Notes under the pieces: model-generated
Told to the model about the DNA's origin: nothing
The model's input: only the letters and a program-made list of their open reading frames with translations
Databases searched by the model: none
Position numbers and translations under genes: made by a program
Shown here: positions 1 to 9,167 of the stretch, in pieces
Layout of the letters: the number at the start of each line of letters is the position of its first letter
Numbering within the stretch: the first letter of the stretch is position 1
Origin: Spirogloea muscicola
Lineage: Eukaryota; Streptophyta; Zygnematophyceae; Spirogloeales; Spirogloeaceae
Assembly (NCBI GenBank): GCA_009602725.1
Contig: WELB01000067.1
Span: 363,410 to 383,954, forward strand
Direction: 5' to 3'
Length of the DNA: 20,545 bases

Positions 1-36
1 TTCCCCCCTCCCTCCCTCCTCTCCCTCTCTCTCGCT
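1..36. repeat. polypyrimidine tract at window start
   Basis: The first 36 bases are almost entirely C and T, built of CCCT and CT repeats. They lie upstream of the first exon I can support (158), so they are probably intron sequence with a strong pyrimidine tract, or a microsatellite at a contig edge. No function is inferred. Confidence 0.5.
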
Positions 37-157
37 TGCACGCGCTCTCGTGCTGGTGCCCAGCGCCACATGCAGCGTCTGGTTGTGTTATGCAACGGCG
101 TGGACTCAGGCACGACGCGCACTTGCCGCACCCACCTCCGTGCTCCGTTCGCTGCAG

Positions 158-3100
158 TCCTGGCTGAGACGGTGCACCTCAATCTGAACCACTACAAGCC
201 AGAGGCGCTGAAGAAGCTGCTCATCCACCGGCTGCACCTCGGTGGCTCCCCGCCGGTCGTCCACTCTGGTAGGTTAAAGGCTTGGTAGGGTTTACGCTCT
301 AGGGTTTTGGGGTCAGGGTTTACGGTTCAAGGGGTATAGGGTTTACAGATCGAAGGGGCTAGGGATATCAAGCGTCAGATTTATCTCACCGTGAGGTACT
401 TTATTGGCATGTTCACAAAGCCACGGCAGATATCTGCTCCAACCCAGTGCAAGTACCAAGCTTGGCGCAAACATCGATGTGGCTGTCGGTCCAACTCCAA
501 CCTGGCGGGTTGGCGCTATGGGCGACTGTCTGTCGCCGGTGCAGCAAGGACGCTGCGGGCCACGAAGGACGGGAGCGATGCAGCGCTGGAGCTCGACTTC
601 TCCTTCATCGCGGACCGCAACATGGGCGTCGAGCTCCTCGCACGCCTCAAGGCAAGGCGTCCTCTCTCGTGCTTCTTGCCTCAGGCTCGCGCTGGGCAAC
701 GCCTCGGGCGTCTCTGACACGGCGCCTGTCATGACCGCTGTCCGCGGAGGGCGGCAGCTGGCGTCCTTCGGGCTCGGCGGCAAGCTCTATGGCAACAACC
801 TGCGTATCGAGGGCAAGCTGCGTGCCGGCGTGAGCTTCCTGCCGTACTACCCGTACGTGTCGCGCCTGCGCCTCTCCTTTGTTGCGCCGCCCCTGCTGCA
901 GCTCAGCATCCGCCCGCTCGCCTCCAACGGCTTCGACGTCTTCGACCTGCCCGGCATTGCCACGTGGGTGGTGAGCCTGGCCATACGCCTCGACTCCTGC
1001 AGAAAGTCATTAGAGTAATCAAGTACTTGTAGCTGCGGTTATTCTTCGAGACTTTCATTGGGTTTTGCTAAGTCCTATAATGATCCGTCTTCACAAGCCA
1101 TTGACAGGCAGGTCACTTTCACGTATACAGAAAATGATTAAGACAAAGCATGTTGTACTTATAAATAGTCTGTTCCTGAGCCTTAAGATTTCATGGTATT
1201 ATACTATGATTACTTTGAGCCGGCAATCTGCTACTTACTCTGACTCTGCTGCTGAGATTGTGGACTGGGGCCGGCGTGGCGGGCGGGCAGACCAAGGCCA
1301 TCAAGGCGGCAGTGGTTACGACTCTCGTGGAGCCGAATGCGCTGACCATGGACCTCGTCAAGATGTTTGGCACGAATTACGGCATCGACGACGAGAAGGT
1401 CGCGCTCTTCTTCATGCGCAATGGTGGGTCTTCTCATCTCCTCAGTGCAAACCTGCAGACACGTTCCTCAGACCTTACATTACTTTGACAAATCTTATAT
1501 AGTAAAAGCAGCTGATTACGCTGGCTACATAGACAATTTATGCCAACAAATTTCTTTGAAGGGCAGAACTGAGCTTGCTCTGGGCCGCGATCGTTCCGGC
1601 AGGCCAGATCAAGCTACGGAAGAAGCCGGAAGTCGCATTTGTGATCGTAGAAATCTTGGATGCCAAGGACCTCATCGCCATGGACCGGAATGGTCAGTGC
1701 TGCGAGCTCTGCGTAATTTCTTGCAATGTTTGATGATTTGTCGGTGCGGTGTCTCTTCAGTCTATGGGCGGCTTGTCCAAAATCTGTCGCTGCTGTGGCA
1801 CCTTCTAGGAGAGTGGAGAAATTGCAGGGGGAAAGGGTTAAGATAAGGTTAGTGTCAAAATTGAGATCAATTAGAAGACTCTCGGTCTCTTCTGCAAGTC
1901 TTAAGCCCCAAGTAGTCACTGTGCACAGGCGGCACAGTGTATGCTGATTGCATGTTTGTGCTCGGGGCGCAGGCTCCTCAGACCCCTACGTCAAGCTTCG
2001 GCTGGACAAGAACCGATGCGCGACGTCAGTGAGGTGGCACACGCTCGAGCCGTCCTGGCACGAGACATTCCGCCTCCGTGTTGGAACGTGGCGCTGCGCC
2101 AACCGGCTGGTCATGAAGGTCCGCGACCGCGACACATTTGGCAAGGACGACAGTCTGGTGAGGCGCCCTCTGTGTGAAGAACCCGGAGCTGCTTCTCCAA
2201 TTTCGATTACTGCATGATCCGGCCACAAAATGCACCTACTCATTGGTTGGTAAATGCCATAAAAGTGGCATAATCTGCACAATGAAGTGAGGCCTAGTCA
2301 GACTTGTGTCTGGCTTGGGCCCATTCTTTGCTACAGAATTGGTGGACCAATGTCATGGAGTTGCTTAGCGAGCAATGCTGTTCTGCCGACTAGAAGCTCT
2401 GTCCACTTTGCAGAATATGCATTACATAAGACATTTCTGCTCATGCCAAAGAAGCTGATGCAGCGCGCTGAGTCCTTACAAGCAGGGTGATTGCAGCGTG
2501 GACCTGGTGAAGCTGCGGGGCGGGGCGCGCCACGAGCTGTGGCTCAACCTGGAGGGCGTCAAGTCGGGCCAGCTGCACGTTGCCATCACGGTGGGCGAGC
2601 AACGGACTGTCCAGCGCACGGTCTCAGGCACTGCGGATGCGGCCGCAGCAACTACCAGCTCCGCGGCAGGCAGCGAGGAGGACGATGCCGCTGCCGCAGC
2701 CACCTTCTCTACTCAGGACGGTAGGGGCATGTCCAACCAGACTCATTACCAGTACTGCTGCATTTAGCTTTTGATGTACAAGAAAGTTAAGGGCCCTGGG
2801 AATGATCCAAGTATGGGGCTTAGATGTTATGGACATGATTGTCACTGATCCTTTGATTGAGTGTGGAGAGCCCCAGGAATGTGCTTCATGGATTGTCTAA
2901 TTGAAATTCTGCTGGTTGAAGGTGCAGAGAGTGCAAGCAACGCAGCATTCTCCGACTGCAGCGGCCTTCTGTCGAGCCCGGACCGGGAGGCCAGACCAGG
3001 GCCTGAGCGCCCCCGGCGCTCGGCGTCGGCGACTCCTCACCTGTCACCACTGCAGCCTCCAATGCCACGGGCAACGCCCTCGAGCGTCGTGGCATCGCCG

Positions 3101-3670
3101 TCCTCGGCCACGCCGAGCAGTGGGCCGACGTCGCCGCAACTTGCCCCGCGGCCGTCGCTGCTGTTGTCCTGCAGCTCCTTTGCTGATGGCCACGAGGCCG
3201 GCGCTGTGCCGGGCAAGGACAGCGCCGCCCGACAGCGGCACTTTGGCTGGTTCGGCTCGTCCAAGCGGCGCTCGTCGAAGAGGCCGGTGCTGGGTGATGG
3301 GCACTCCTTTTCTCCTCCAGTTGGGCTACAGAGACAGCGGTGGGATGGCGGCTTGCCGGAAGCTGAGCCCAGTGGCGATGGCGGCATCGAGCATCTGCTG
3401 CTGGACGGCGACAGCGGCGAGCTGCATGGCAGCTTGCTGCCGCCACTAAGCGAGGAGCGGCCCGCCGTCCTCCGCGGCGGCGCCTCCTTTGAAAGCCCTT
3501 CGGCGTCTTCAGCATCGCAGACACCGGCGATGATGGCCGCCTCGTCGTCAGCTGCTGCTGAGGCCCTGCTGCTCAGCGCCTGCTTGGACTCACGGGCCCA
3601 GCACGCCGCTGAGAGCCTCGGCACAGCCTCACAGCCTGCAGCTACTCCTGGCCACCGCAAACCAGGCTGA
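158..3670 (+). CDS. SMP-C2 domain protein, extended-synaptotagmin-like (5' partial)
   Basis: Probable membrane-contact-site lipid-transfer protein. Exons by conserved segments and splice sites: 158-268, 545-656, 685-970, 1291-1423, 1603-1692, 1973-2157, 2486-2720, 2928-3670; about 630 residues are visible. The SMP domain shows HRLHLGGSPP, LELDFSFIADRNMGVELLARLK in part, then LPYYPYVSRLRLSF and VFDLPGIATWV, followed by LVEPNAL. SMP domains bind glycerolipids in tubular dimers. A C2 domain follows (exons 5-7): AMDRNGSSDPYVKL and MKVRDRDTFGKDD supply the Asp residues that usually bind calcium, and it ends at GQLHVAITV. The last ~270 residues are Ser/Pro/Ala-rich and look disordered. The N-terminus, where an ER membrane anchor is expected, lies outside the window. 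All junctions are phase-consistent except exon 2 to 3, which needs a 28-nt gap with a GC start or hides an indel. Family is fairly sure; exon 1 and that junction are less so. Confidence 0.82.
286..347 (+). repeat. degenerate telomere-like repeat in SMP-C2 intron
   Basis: Irregular TAGGGTTT units (TAGGGTTTACG, CTAGGGTTTTGGGG, CAGGGTTTACGG, ATAGGGTTTACAG) resemble decayed plant-type TTTAGGG telomere repeats. The array lies in the intron after the exon ending at 268 and starts 17 nt past the GT donor. The G-rich strand is the coding strand. Confidence 0.75.
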
Positions 3671-3820
3671 CCAAAGCCTGCAGGCTCTGTCATAGACCCG
3701 TCACACACGTACTTTCACCACTAAATTCGAACAATGTACAGATTTGACCAAGTGCAGGCTCTGTCACAGACGTGTCACACATGTGCATTCACCACTGAAG
3801 GAGAAAAGTGTACAGAATTG
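3668..3820 (+). repeat. two-copy tandem duplication at the SMP-C2 stop/3'UTR
   Basis: Two adjacent copies of about 75 bp, near 3668-3743 and 3744-3820. Each holds TGACCAA, then GCAGGCTCTGTCA, CACCACT and GTACAGA in the same order, with scattered substitutions. The first copy starts at the TGA stop codon of the SMP-C2 gene, so the duplication forms the beginning of the 3'UTR and does not alter the protein. Confidence 0.8.
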
Positions 3821-4274
3821 CAGCCTTGTTTTGTCACTTGACTGCAGTACTTCCTCTTCATGCTTTATGTCAGTAATGGCATCACAAGCCTTTTCCCTCC
3901 GGCGCGCAGTCAGCGCTCATTACCTTGATCACTTCCCGATTGCAGCATGAGCACAGCAGTCACTTACAATCGATTCGATGCATCAGCTCTTAGTCAGTAT
4001 GTCATCTAGAGTGGCTGACATACTTGGCCGGCTCGACATGAATAATCGAAAGGAGTCCTGCCTCTCTGAGCTCCAATCTGGCTGAAGGAGCGGCAAAAAT
4101 TGGCACTCGAATGAGCGACAAGGGCTGAGGACTCTCGAAACCAGCGGGTGCTGTGGTGGGCATCAGTCTCCAGGCACAATGACTGCTTTGCAGCAGCACC
4201 TTAGTCGGGCCAGGCTAGATGCACACACATACCTTCATGTAGGTGAAACAGGACAATGTGCTGCTGTGGCCCTA
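3821..4274. other. convergent intergenic region, SMP-C2 / cupin
   Basis: No gene is recognisable here. The region separates the 3' end of the SMP-C2 gene (+) from the 3' end of the cupin gene (-). It should hold both 3'UTRs. The only signal noted is a minus-strand TGTAA at 3964-3968, annotated separately. I found no clear plus-strand TGTAA for the SMP-C2 transcript. Confidence 0.6.
3964..3968 (-). terminator. candidate polyadenylation signal TGTAA for the cupin gene
   Basis: TGTAA on the minus strand about 310 nt after the cupin stop codon. TGTAA is the usual near-upstream poly(A) element in green algae. The motif is short, so its placement downstream of a stop is the only support. Confidence 0.4.
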
Positions 4275-5316
4275 TCAGTCGTCACCGTAAGCGCGGAAGG
4301 AGTAGCGCATCTCAAAGGCAGGGTCAGGGAAGGCGAGGTCGGCGGCGAACCACTTTGGGAAGCGCACAACGTCGCCGGCCGCCAGGCGCAGGCTGTCCTC
4401 CTTGGCAGCGGCAGCGGCGGCGGCGGCGGCGGCGGCGGGAGCGACATCGTCGTCGTCGTCATTGGCGCTGGTCGCAGGTGTGACGACGAGCGTGCCATTT
4501 GCTATGTACACTAGCTCATCGACGCGCCAGGTCCAGGCGTACACCCCCTCGCCCATCTCCCACACCGGCCACCGGTCCACGCCCAGCTCCTGCCGACGGT
4601 GCTCGCTGCAAGGTCTTGAGTACTCGAGGAGACGAAGCCACCAATGCCAAAGGTCTCAAGTACGGACGAACTATACAGACCACAATAACAATTTTAACAA
4701 TATCTTCGTGTATCTACTGGTAGATAAAATTTCTACCTTATCACATACATCATAAGGTGCGCACTTCGTAAGCCCCATGAGACACCTGAGCCTCTCATCA
4801 CAACACCACCAAAACCCCAATACATAGCTTGTTGTGCAGTAACAACACCAATATCTACAGATACTTAGGACTCGTAATATAGCCGGTTAACATGGTCATG
4901 GATAATGAAGCCGCCGTCGTGACGGGCTCTCTTCATTGGCGCTTGCCGCAGACAACGTTGAGGCGACGTGGTTGGGAGTGGGCAAGGCCCGGGGCTGTCA
5001 GGTTTAGGTTTTAGGTTTTAGGGTTTGGGGTTCAGGGGTTAGGAGGGGAAGGAGGACCTGGAGGCGGCCGGCCGGCGCCTGGCGCTCCACGCGGATGCCG
5101 AAGCGCTCCTCCACCGGCCGCCGCCGCCGAGGCCGGACCGTCGTGGCGATGGCAACGGCGCCTGCGAAGCGCCAACATTAGACGGGCTCCAACGTCAGAG
5201 GGGCCTCCACATGGGCAGACCTCGCCGCCGCCACGGCCATGGCCCGCTGCGGCCGCGCAATGGCGGCGGCGCTTACGCTGGGCGCCGGGAGCTCGCCGCG
5301 GCGCCGCCGNCGCCAT
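4275..5316 (-). CDS. DUF861 (Cupin_3) RmlC-like cupin protein
   Basis: Small single-domain beta-barrel protein of unknown substrate; relatives in plants and bacteria are about 100-140 residues. Three exons: 5316-5277, 5161-5058 and 4589-4275, in matching phases (1, then 0), giving 152 residues. The family pattern runs through RFGIRVERQAPAGRLQELGV, then WPVWEMGEGVYAWTW, DELVYIANGTLVVTP, LAAGDVVRFPKWF and YSFRAYGDD before the stop. The first ~30 residues are Ala/Arg-rich and could be a weak plastid or mitochondrial targeting peptide. An Asp5 run and an Ala11 run are inserted in the loop after TLVVTP, which is unusual for the family. N at 5310 falls in codon 3. The start was chosen because the 40-nt first exon ends at a good GTAAGC donor. 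An upstream RING exon could splice to exon 2 instead (see 5317-5493). Head-to-head with APC10. Confidence 0.78.
5001..5043 (+). repeat. degenerate telomere-like repeat in cupin intron 2
   Basis: GGTTTAGGTTTTAGGTTTTA and following GGGTTTGGGG units on the plus strand are decayed TTTAGGG-type repeats. They lie in the second cupin intron (4590-5057). On the coding (minus) strand the array reads C-rich and begins 14 nt after the GT donor at 5057. Confidence 0.75.
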
Positions 5317-5493
5317 TCATGGACCCCGACCTGCGTGCCGTTCAGCCTCCGCGATGGCGAACTGGGCGGCGGCGGTGGCCGTGGAGGCGCGCGCCAGCGC
5401 GTCCCGCAGCTCGGTGTTGAGGCCCAGCGCCAGGCCGGGATCGAAGGCCGTCCGGCACAGCGGGCAGACTGGGAGGCTGGCATGGCTCTGGAC
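5317..5493 (-). CDS. orphan exon coding the second half of a RING finger
   Basis: A minus-strand open stretch after the acceptor CCCCCAG at 5494-5500 reads [20 protein letters not shown], then ELRDALARA and an Ala-rich helix, ending at TGA 5319-5317. CPLCR followed by LNxxLRDAL is the typical last zinc pair and trailing helix of RING-type E3 ligases. The first half (CxxC and the CGHxFC segment) is not found upstream on this strand, where APC10 exon 1 and intron 1 lie antisense. The stop abuts the cupin ATG (TGAATG). A donor after 5331 leaves phase 1 and would join in frame to cupin exon 2 at 5161. It may be a relic, a 3' exon of a gene with unseen upstream exons, or the 5' part of a RING-cupin fusion. 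Confidence 0.45.
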   Translation of the reverse strand, partial: VQSHASLPVCPLCRTAFDPGLALGLNTELRDALARASTATAAAQFAIAEAERHAGRGP

Positions 5494-5615
5494 CTGGGGG
5501 TGGCGCCACCGCGGGCCAGTCAGTCGATGGCGTCATCTGCCGGGCGTCAGCGTCACCTGACGTCGGTTCTAATGGCGCTGCTGAGGTCAGGCTGCTGCGG
5601 TTGCTGGAGGCCGTC

Positions 5616-7245
5616 ATGACCGCCACGACGAGGACGGCGCCACTGGCAAAAGGCGGCGGCGGCGGCGGCGACGACGTCGACGGCGGCGGCGCTGCGGCGG
5701 AGAGGCGCGAGGTTGGCGCGCTGGCGGTGTGGAGCGTGAGCAGCGCCAAGCCCGGCAACGGCGTCGAGCTGCTGCGAGACGGCACCCTCGACTCCTACTG
5801 GCAGTGAGCGCAAATTTAGGGTTCGAATCTTAGGGACTGGTTTTTAGGGTTAGGGCCTTAGGGTTTCGGGTTAGGGCTTGAGCTCTGATCATTGACTATC
5901 AAACCTGTGACCTTATCATAATTTCTCCATTTTGACCCCCAGCTCAAGGCCAAACCCTGATTCTCCACCTTTAGCCCTTACACCGAGTACTTTCGTAGTC
6001 TCAAGTCCCAGGCCTGCCATCCTTGCCGTCGTCTACTTGCGCCAGAGCTGACATTAAGCCTGGAAGTGAGAGACCACCTTTTTCACACTCCAATTGGAAT
6101 TGTTAAGCTGAGCCGTAGCTTAGCAGCCTGGAGGCTTGCTCGGGATGCTGCCATGTAGAGGTCCAGGTCCAAGGCGAGCCGCCTCTGCCTTGAGGGCCAT
6201 CTTGACTGCTGCCGTGTTGGCCGCCGCACTCAGGTCTGATGGGGCGAACCCTCACCTCGTCAACATCCAGTTCCAGCGCAAGGTCCGCTTGCAGGTCTGG
6301 AGCCTGCTGTCAGCCAGCTACACACTGCTGCGGGGCTGTGTAGTCATGCCAGCCGCCGCGGTTGCTGCGACCGCTGCGGCAACTGTCGTGCGAGCGCCCA
6401 AGAGACTGAGAGCCAGCATGGCCGAGACAAGAGGGCGTGCCTGACGACGCGGCAGTGTGGGTGCGCACCAGCAACTGGCCCTTTACGTCGACTTCAAGCG
6501 CGACGAGAGCTACACTCCCAGCAAAGTCGTCGTCCGCGCCGGCAACTCGTACCATGACCTCCGGGTGAGCAGGAGTGGCGGCGCTCGCCGGCGACGGCAG
6601 CGCTTGTGACTGTCATGCTGGGCTCACGCCAGCATTGGCATGCGGCCTCTGGGGGAGCTTGTGATGGTGCCAGGACGTGCGCACGGTGACGTTGTCGGAG
6701 CCCAGTGGCTGGGTTTGCATCTCGCTGCGGCACGAGGACTCGGGGTGAGACTGCCTATTTCAGACGCCGTCAGCTGCTGCTTGCTGGTCTCGCTCTCGAC
6801 CTGCTGACCATGGACTGTGGAGTTCAGCACTTATTTGCTTGGTGCGCCGCCGTCGAGCGGTGGGGCGCGTGGCCAGGGAGTACCTGCGGGCGTTCCTCGT
6901 GCAGCTGGCGATCATGTCGAACCACCAGAATGGTCGCGACACGCACGTCCGTCAAATCCGGGTCTTTGGGCCGCGGAGGTCAGCGCCTGCGGCCGCTCTT
7001 TGCCTCCAGCTCCATGGACCTTGCTATGCTCCCTGCAATTTTGAGATACTTAAGATTAGTAGGTCCTACAACATAATTCTTACCACCAAATGGGTGAAAA
7101 CTGTGACCCAGAACCTCAAGTCAAGTACACATTGACTAATTGGTGCAGTATAGTTTGTATCTGTGGCAGTGATGCGATCATCAGCCCCGCGCACCCCCTC
7201 CACTTCGTGACGCCCGAATTTACTATGTACAGCTGCGTGAGGTGA
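5616..7245 (+). CDS. APC10: anaphase-promoting complex subunit 10 (APC10/DOC1)
   Basis: APC10 is a subunit of the APC/C ubiquitin ligase; with the co-activator it helps form the degron (D-box) receptor and improves processivity on mitotic substrates. Six exons: 5616-5803, 6234-6294, 6472-6564, 6674-6744, 6877-6978, 7170-7245; all phases agree, giving 196 residues. The DOC domain starts near residue 33: [73 protein letters not shown], and [20 protein letters not shown]. The N-terminal 30 residues are Gly/Ala-rich and not conserved. The protein ends in Val-Arg, resembling the Ile-Arg tail that docks on APC3/CDC27 in animals and yeast. ATG 5616 is the first in-frame ATG before the domain. A candidate TGTAA lies 333 nt past the stop. 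Confidence 0.95.
5814..5879 (+). repeat. degenerate telomere-like repeat in APC10 intron 1
   Basis: Repeated TTTAGGG, CTTAGGG and GTTAGGG words with interruptions make up most of this stretch. The array starts 10 nt after the GT donor at 5804, with the G-rich strand on the coding strand. It is the longest and best preserved of three such arrays in the window. Confidence 0.8.
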
Positions 7246-7577
7246 CTATTCTGGCCAGCCCGTAATGATCTCGGCTTGGCGGACGCTTGCCGCTTGGATC
7301 TGCTGTGGGCAGCTGTGGGCTCTGTCAGGTTGCCTTACCTCCACCATGTGCCTTGCTAGCTCATGGCACACGGTGCTGGTTGTGGCACGCTTGAGCGCAT
7401 GTCATCTAGTTGCAGTCAATGTCGAGGCACATGTGTGCACCTGTCATGTCTCCCCACAAGACTGCTCTTGTCCATGCAAGTCACGGGGCCTGTGAAACAC
7501 AGTGTTCTCCCAGGAGACTAGTGGGAGCGCTAATTCTTGTACAAGCGAGGATGTCTTTGGAGAAAGGCACTACAGCA

Positions 7578-7582
7578 TGTAA
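7578..7582 (+). terminator. candidate polyadenylation signal TGTAA for APC10
   Basis: TGTAA on the coding strand 333 nt after the APC10 stop, within a typical green-algal 3'UTR distance. The call rests on motif and position only. Confidence 0.4.
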
Positions 7583-8650
7583 TTTTCATTCATCCATTTC
7601 ATTCTTGTGCCATGCAACTGGCTTGAAGTGAGGTCCTTGCTTCTACCTCTCCCAAGGCACTGTGTGTTATACAACCAGTGATTCTCAGCGTCCACGCTTG
7701 ACGATCAATTTTACCTAGTCACCTTCAATGGGCTCCTTTGCTTGCATTGCTTCTGCGAGCTCAGTGCTGGCCCTACTTCCCAAGGGCTGTCTCCGAGTCG
7801 CACGCTGTTCCCAGGCAAGCCTTTCCAAATTAATTCCGAAATCCTAGAGATCAGCATAATCGTTCAGGTAGCTGTTTCGCAGTAATTTCAGCTGTGGGTT
7901 GACTTCACTTTATTTTTATCAACTCTGATAAGCAGGTGCGTACAAATCCATAAGAAGACCAGATGGTTTGCAGCAGAATCTTGGACCTTAATAAGTGAAC
8001 ATATGCGCTTGAAGTGGCTGCAACCTCTACCCTGTCGTCCTGCTAATGGCTATATTAAATGGTGCGAAGCTAGCTTGTCACCTGCAACCTTGTCATATTA
8101 AGATTGGCTCAGTGCTGCACTATCACAACTTTTCAGACCATATCTTCCAAAAGATAACTGAGCAAAAGTAGGACCAGAGCTTACTGAACCTTTTTGATAT
8201 TTACGAAATTTTGTACGTTTTGGATTGAGCATAGTTAGATTTTTCTGCTTTTTGTACGTAAGAGACCCATACCTGAATTCCTAGAATTCCATAGGGAGTA
8301 ATAGCTTTGGCTTGTGCATAGTCAATGAAATTTGAAAACATATGCAAGGAGGTCTCTCCATATTTTTTACACTCTGTTTTAGCAATTTCTGCTCCATTTA
8401 TTCGTCCTGAACAACTTACACGAATTCCCTTAATACATTGACATTTCTGTATTTGCGAAAAAAGGAATCGACAAATCTGACGAAATGTTTTTTTTTGTTC
8501 TAACTTAACAGCAATATCTTGAGCAATAAGACATGCAGAACTTTTCAGCAGCTGCAGTTACGAAACTGGATACCTTACTTGCACAATCATTGCCCCTTCG
8601 GAAGAGCTTCTTCGCTTGCTTGGAAGGTTTGGTGGATAGCTGGTCAAGGG

Positions 8651-8687
8651 GCGTGAAAGGCCAGCCCAGAAGAAATGGACAAGGTCC
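8651..8687 (+). repeat. partial inverted-repeat element end
   Basis: GGCCAGCCCAGAAGAAATGG followed by ACAAGGTC closely matches the right end of the element at 16891-17060 (GGCCAGCCCAAAAGAATGGA, CAAGGTC). No matching left end was found nearby, so this is a solo end or a decayed copy. Confidence 0.6.
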
Positions 8688-9019
8688 GAATGGCCGAAAG
8701 GTGCTACACATACATGCAACTGACTACTCCGAATGGGTTTGGCTCATTAATCCATAGTCAGCAGTCGCAAGTCGGAGTAATCTGCAGCTGGAAAAGAGTC
8801 ACCCCGAGCCCAGAAGCAGCAGCCAAAGCATGGCCTGCCCGCAGATGCACTGCATGAGCCTGGGAGCGCCGCATTGTCTGAGTTGTGGTAGATGGACCTG
8901 CCACAGCGAGATCGTATGAAGAAGACCTCCAGAGGTCATTGGTCAAGGCATCGCCACGAGTAGCTGATGCTTTTAGCAACCAGGCTTGAGCAATCAGAAG
9001 GTGCTTGGAGAGCAGATCC

Positions 9020-9052
9020 AGTCTCGAGTCTCGAGTCTCCAAGTCTCGAGTG
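9020..9052. repeat. CTCGAGT short repeat cluster upstream of the reductase
   Basis: GTCTCGAGTCTCGAGTCTCC followed by AAGTCTCGAG holds three CTCGAG palindromes within 33 bp, about 120-150 nt before the reductase ATG. It may be a slippage product or a cluster of binding sites; nothing in the sequence decides between them. Confidence 0.6.
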
Positions 9053-9167
9053 TCGATTTCTCATGCAGAACTGCTACTAGGCTACTCCTGCAGAACGTGG
9101 AAATAGGTGCCCAGACTTGTCGACGTTGAGCTTGCCAACCTGGCCTGGAGAACGCGCGCACTCGGCC

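Larger units (their letters stand above)
7246..9167. other. gene-poor region between APC10 and aldo/keto reductase
   Basis: About 1.9 kb without a coding region I can support. It should contain the APC10 3'UTR (TGTAA at 7578-7582) and the promoter and 5'UTR of the reductase. 7800-8520 is AT-richer and holds several poly-T/poly-A stretches. A partial copy of the inverted-repeat element lies at 8651-8687 and a CTCGAGT cluster at 9020-9052. Open stretches at 8505-8757 on both strands overlap that repeat and match no protein I know. Confidence 0.6.

Noticed and set aside
2886-3708. Long minus-strand open frames (212 and 223 codons) opposite the SMP-C2 tail
   Set aside because: They mirror the GC-rich, low-complexity last exon of the SMP-C2 gene, whose phase agrees with the upstream C2 exons.
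5342-5785. 147-codon minus-strand frame opposite APC10 exon 1
   Set aside because: Ser/Pro/Ala low-complexity shadow; the conserved APC10 and RING-like frames in this interval are different.
5820-5832. GGTTCGAATCTT as a Pol III B-box
   Set aside because: It lies inside the degenerate telomere-like array and fails the final CC of the consensus.
8505-8757. Overlapping open frames of 68-74 codons on both strands
   Set aside because: They cross a partial repeat element and match no known protein; no splice-consistent continuation was seen.
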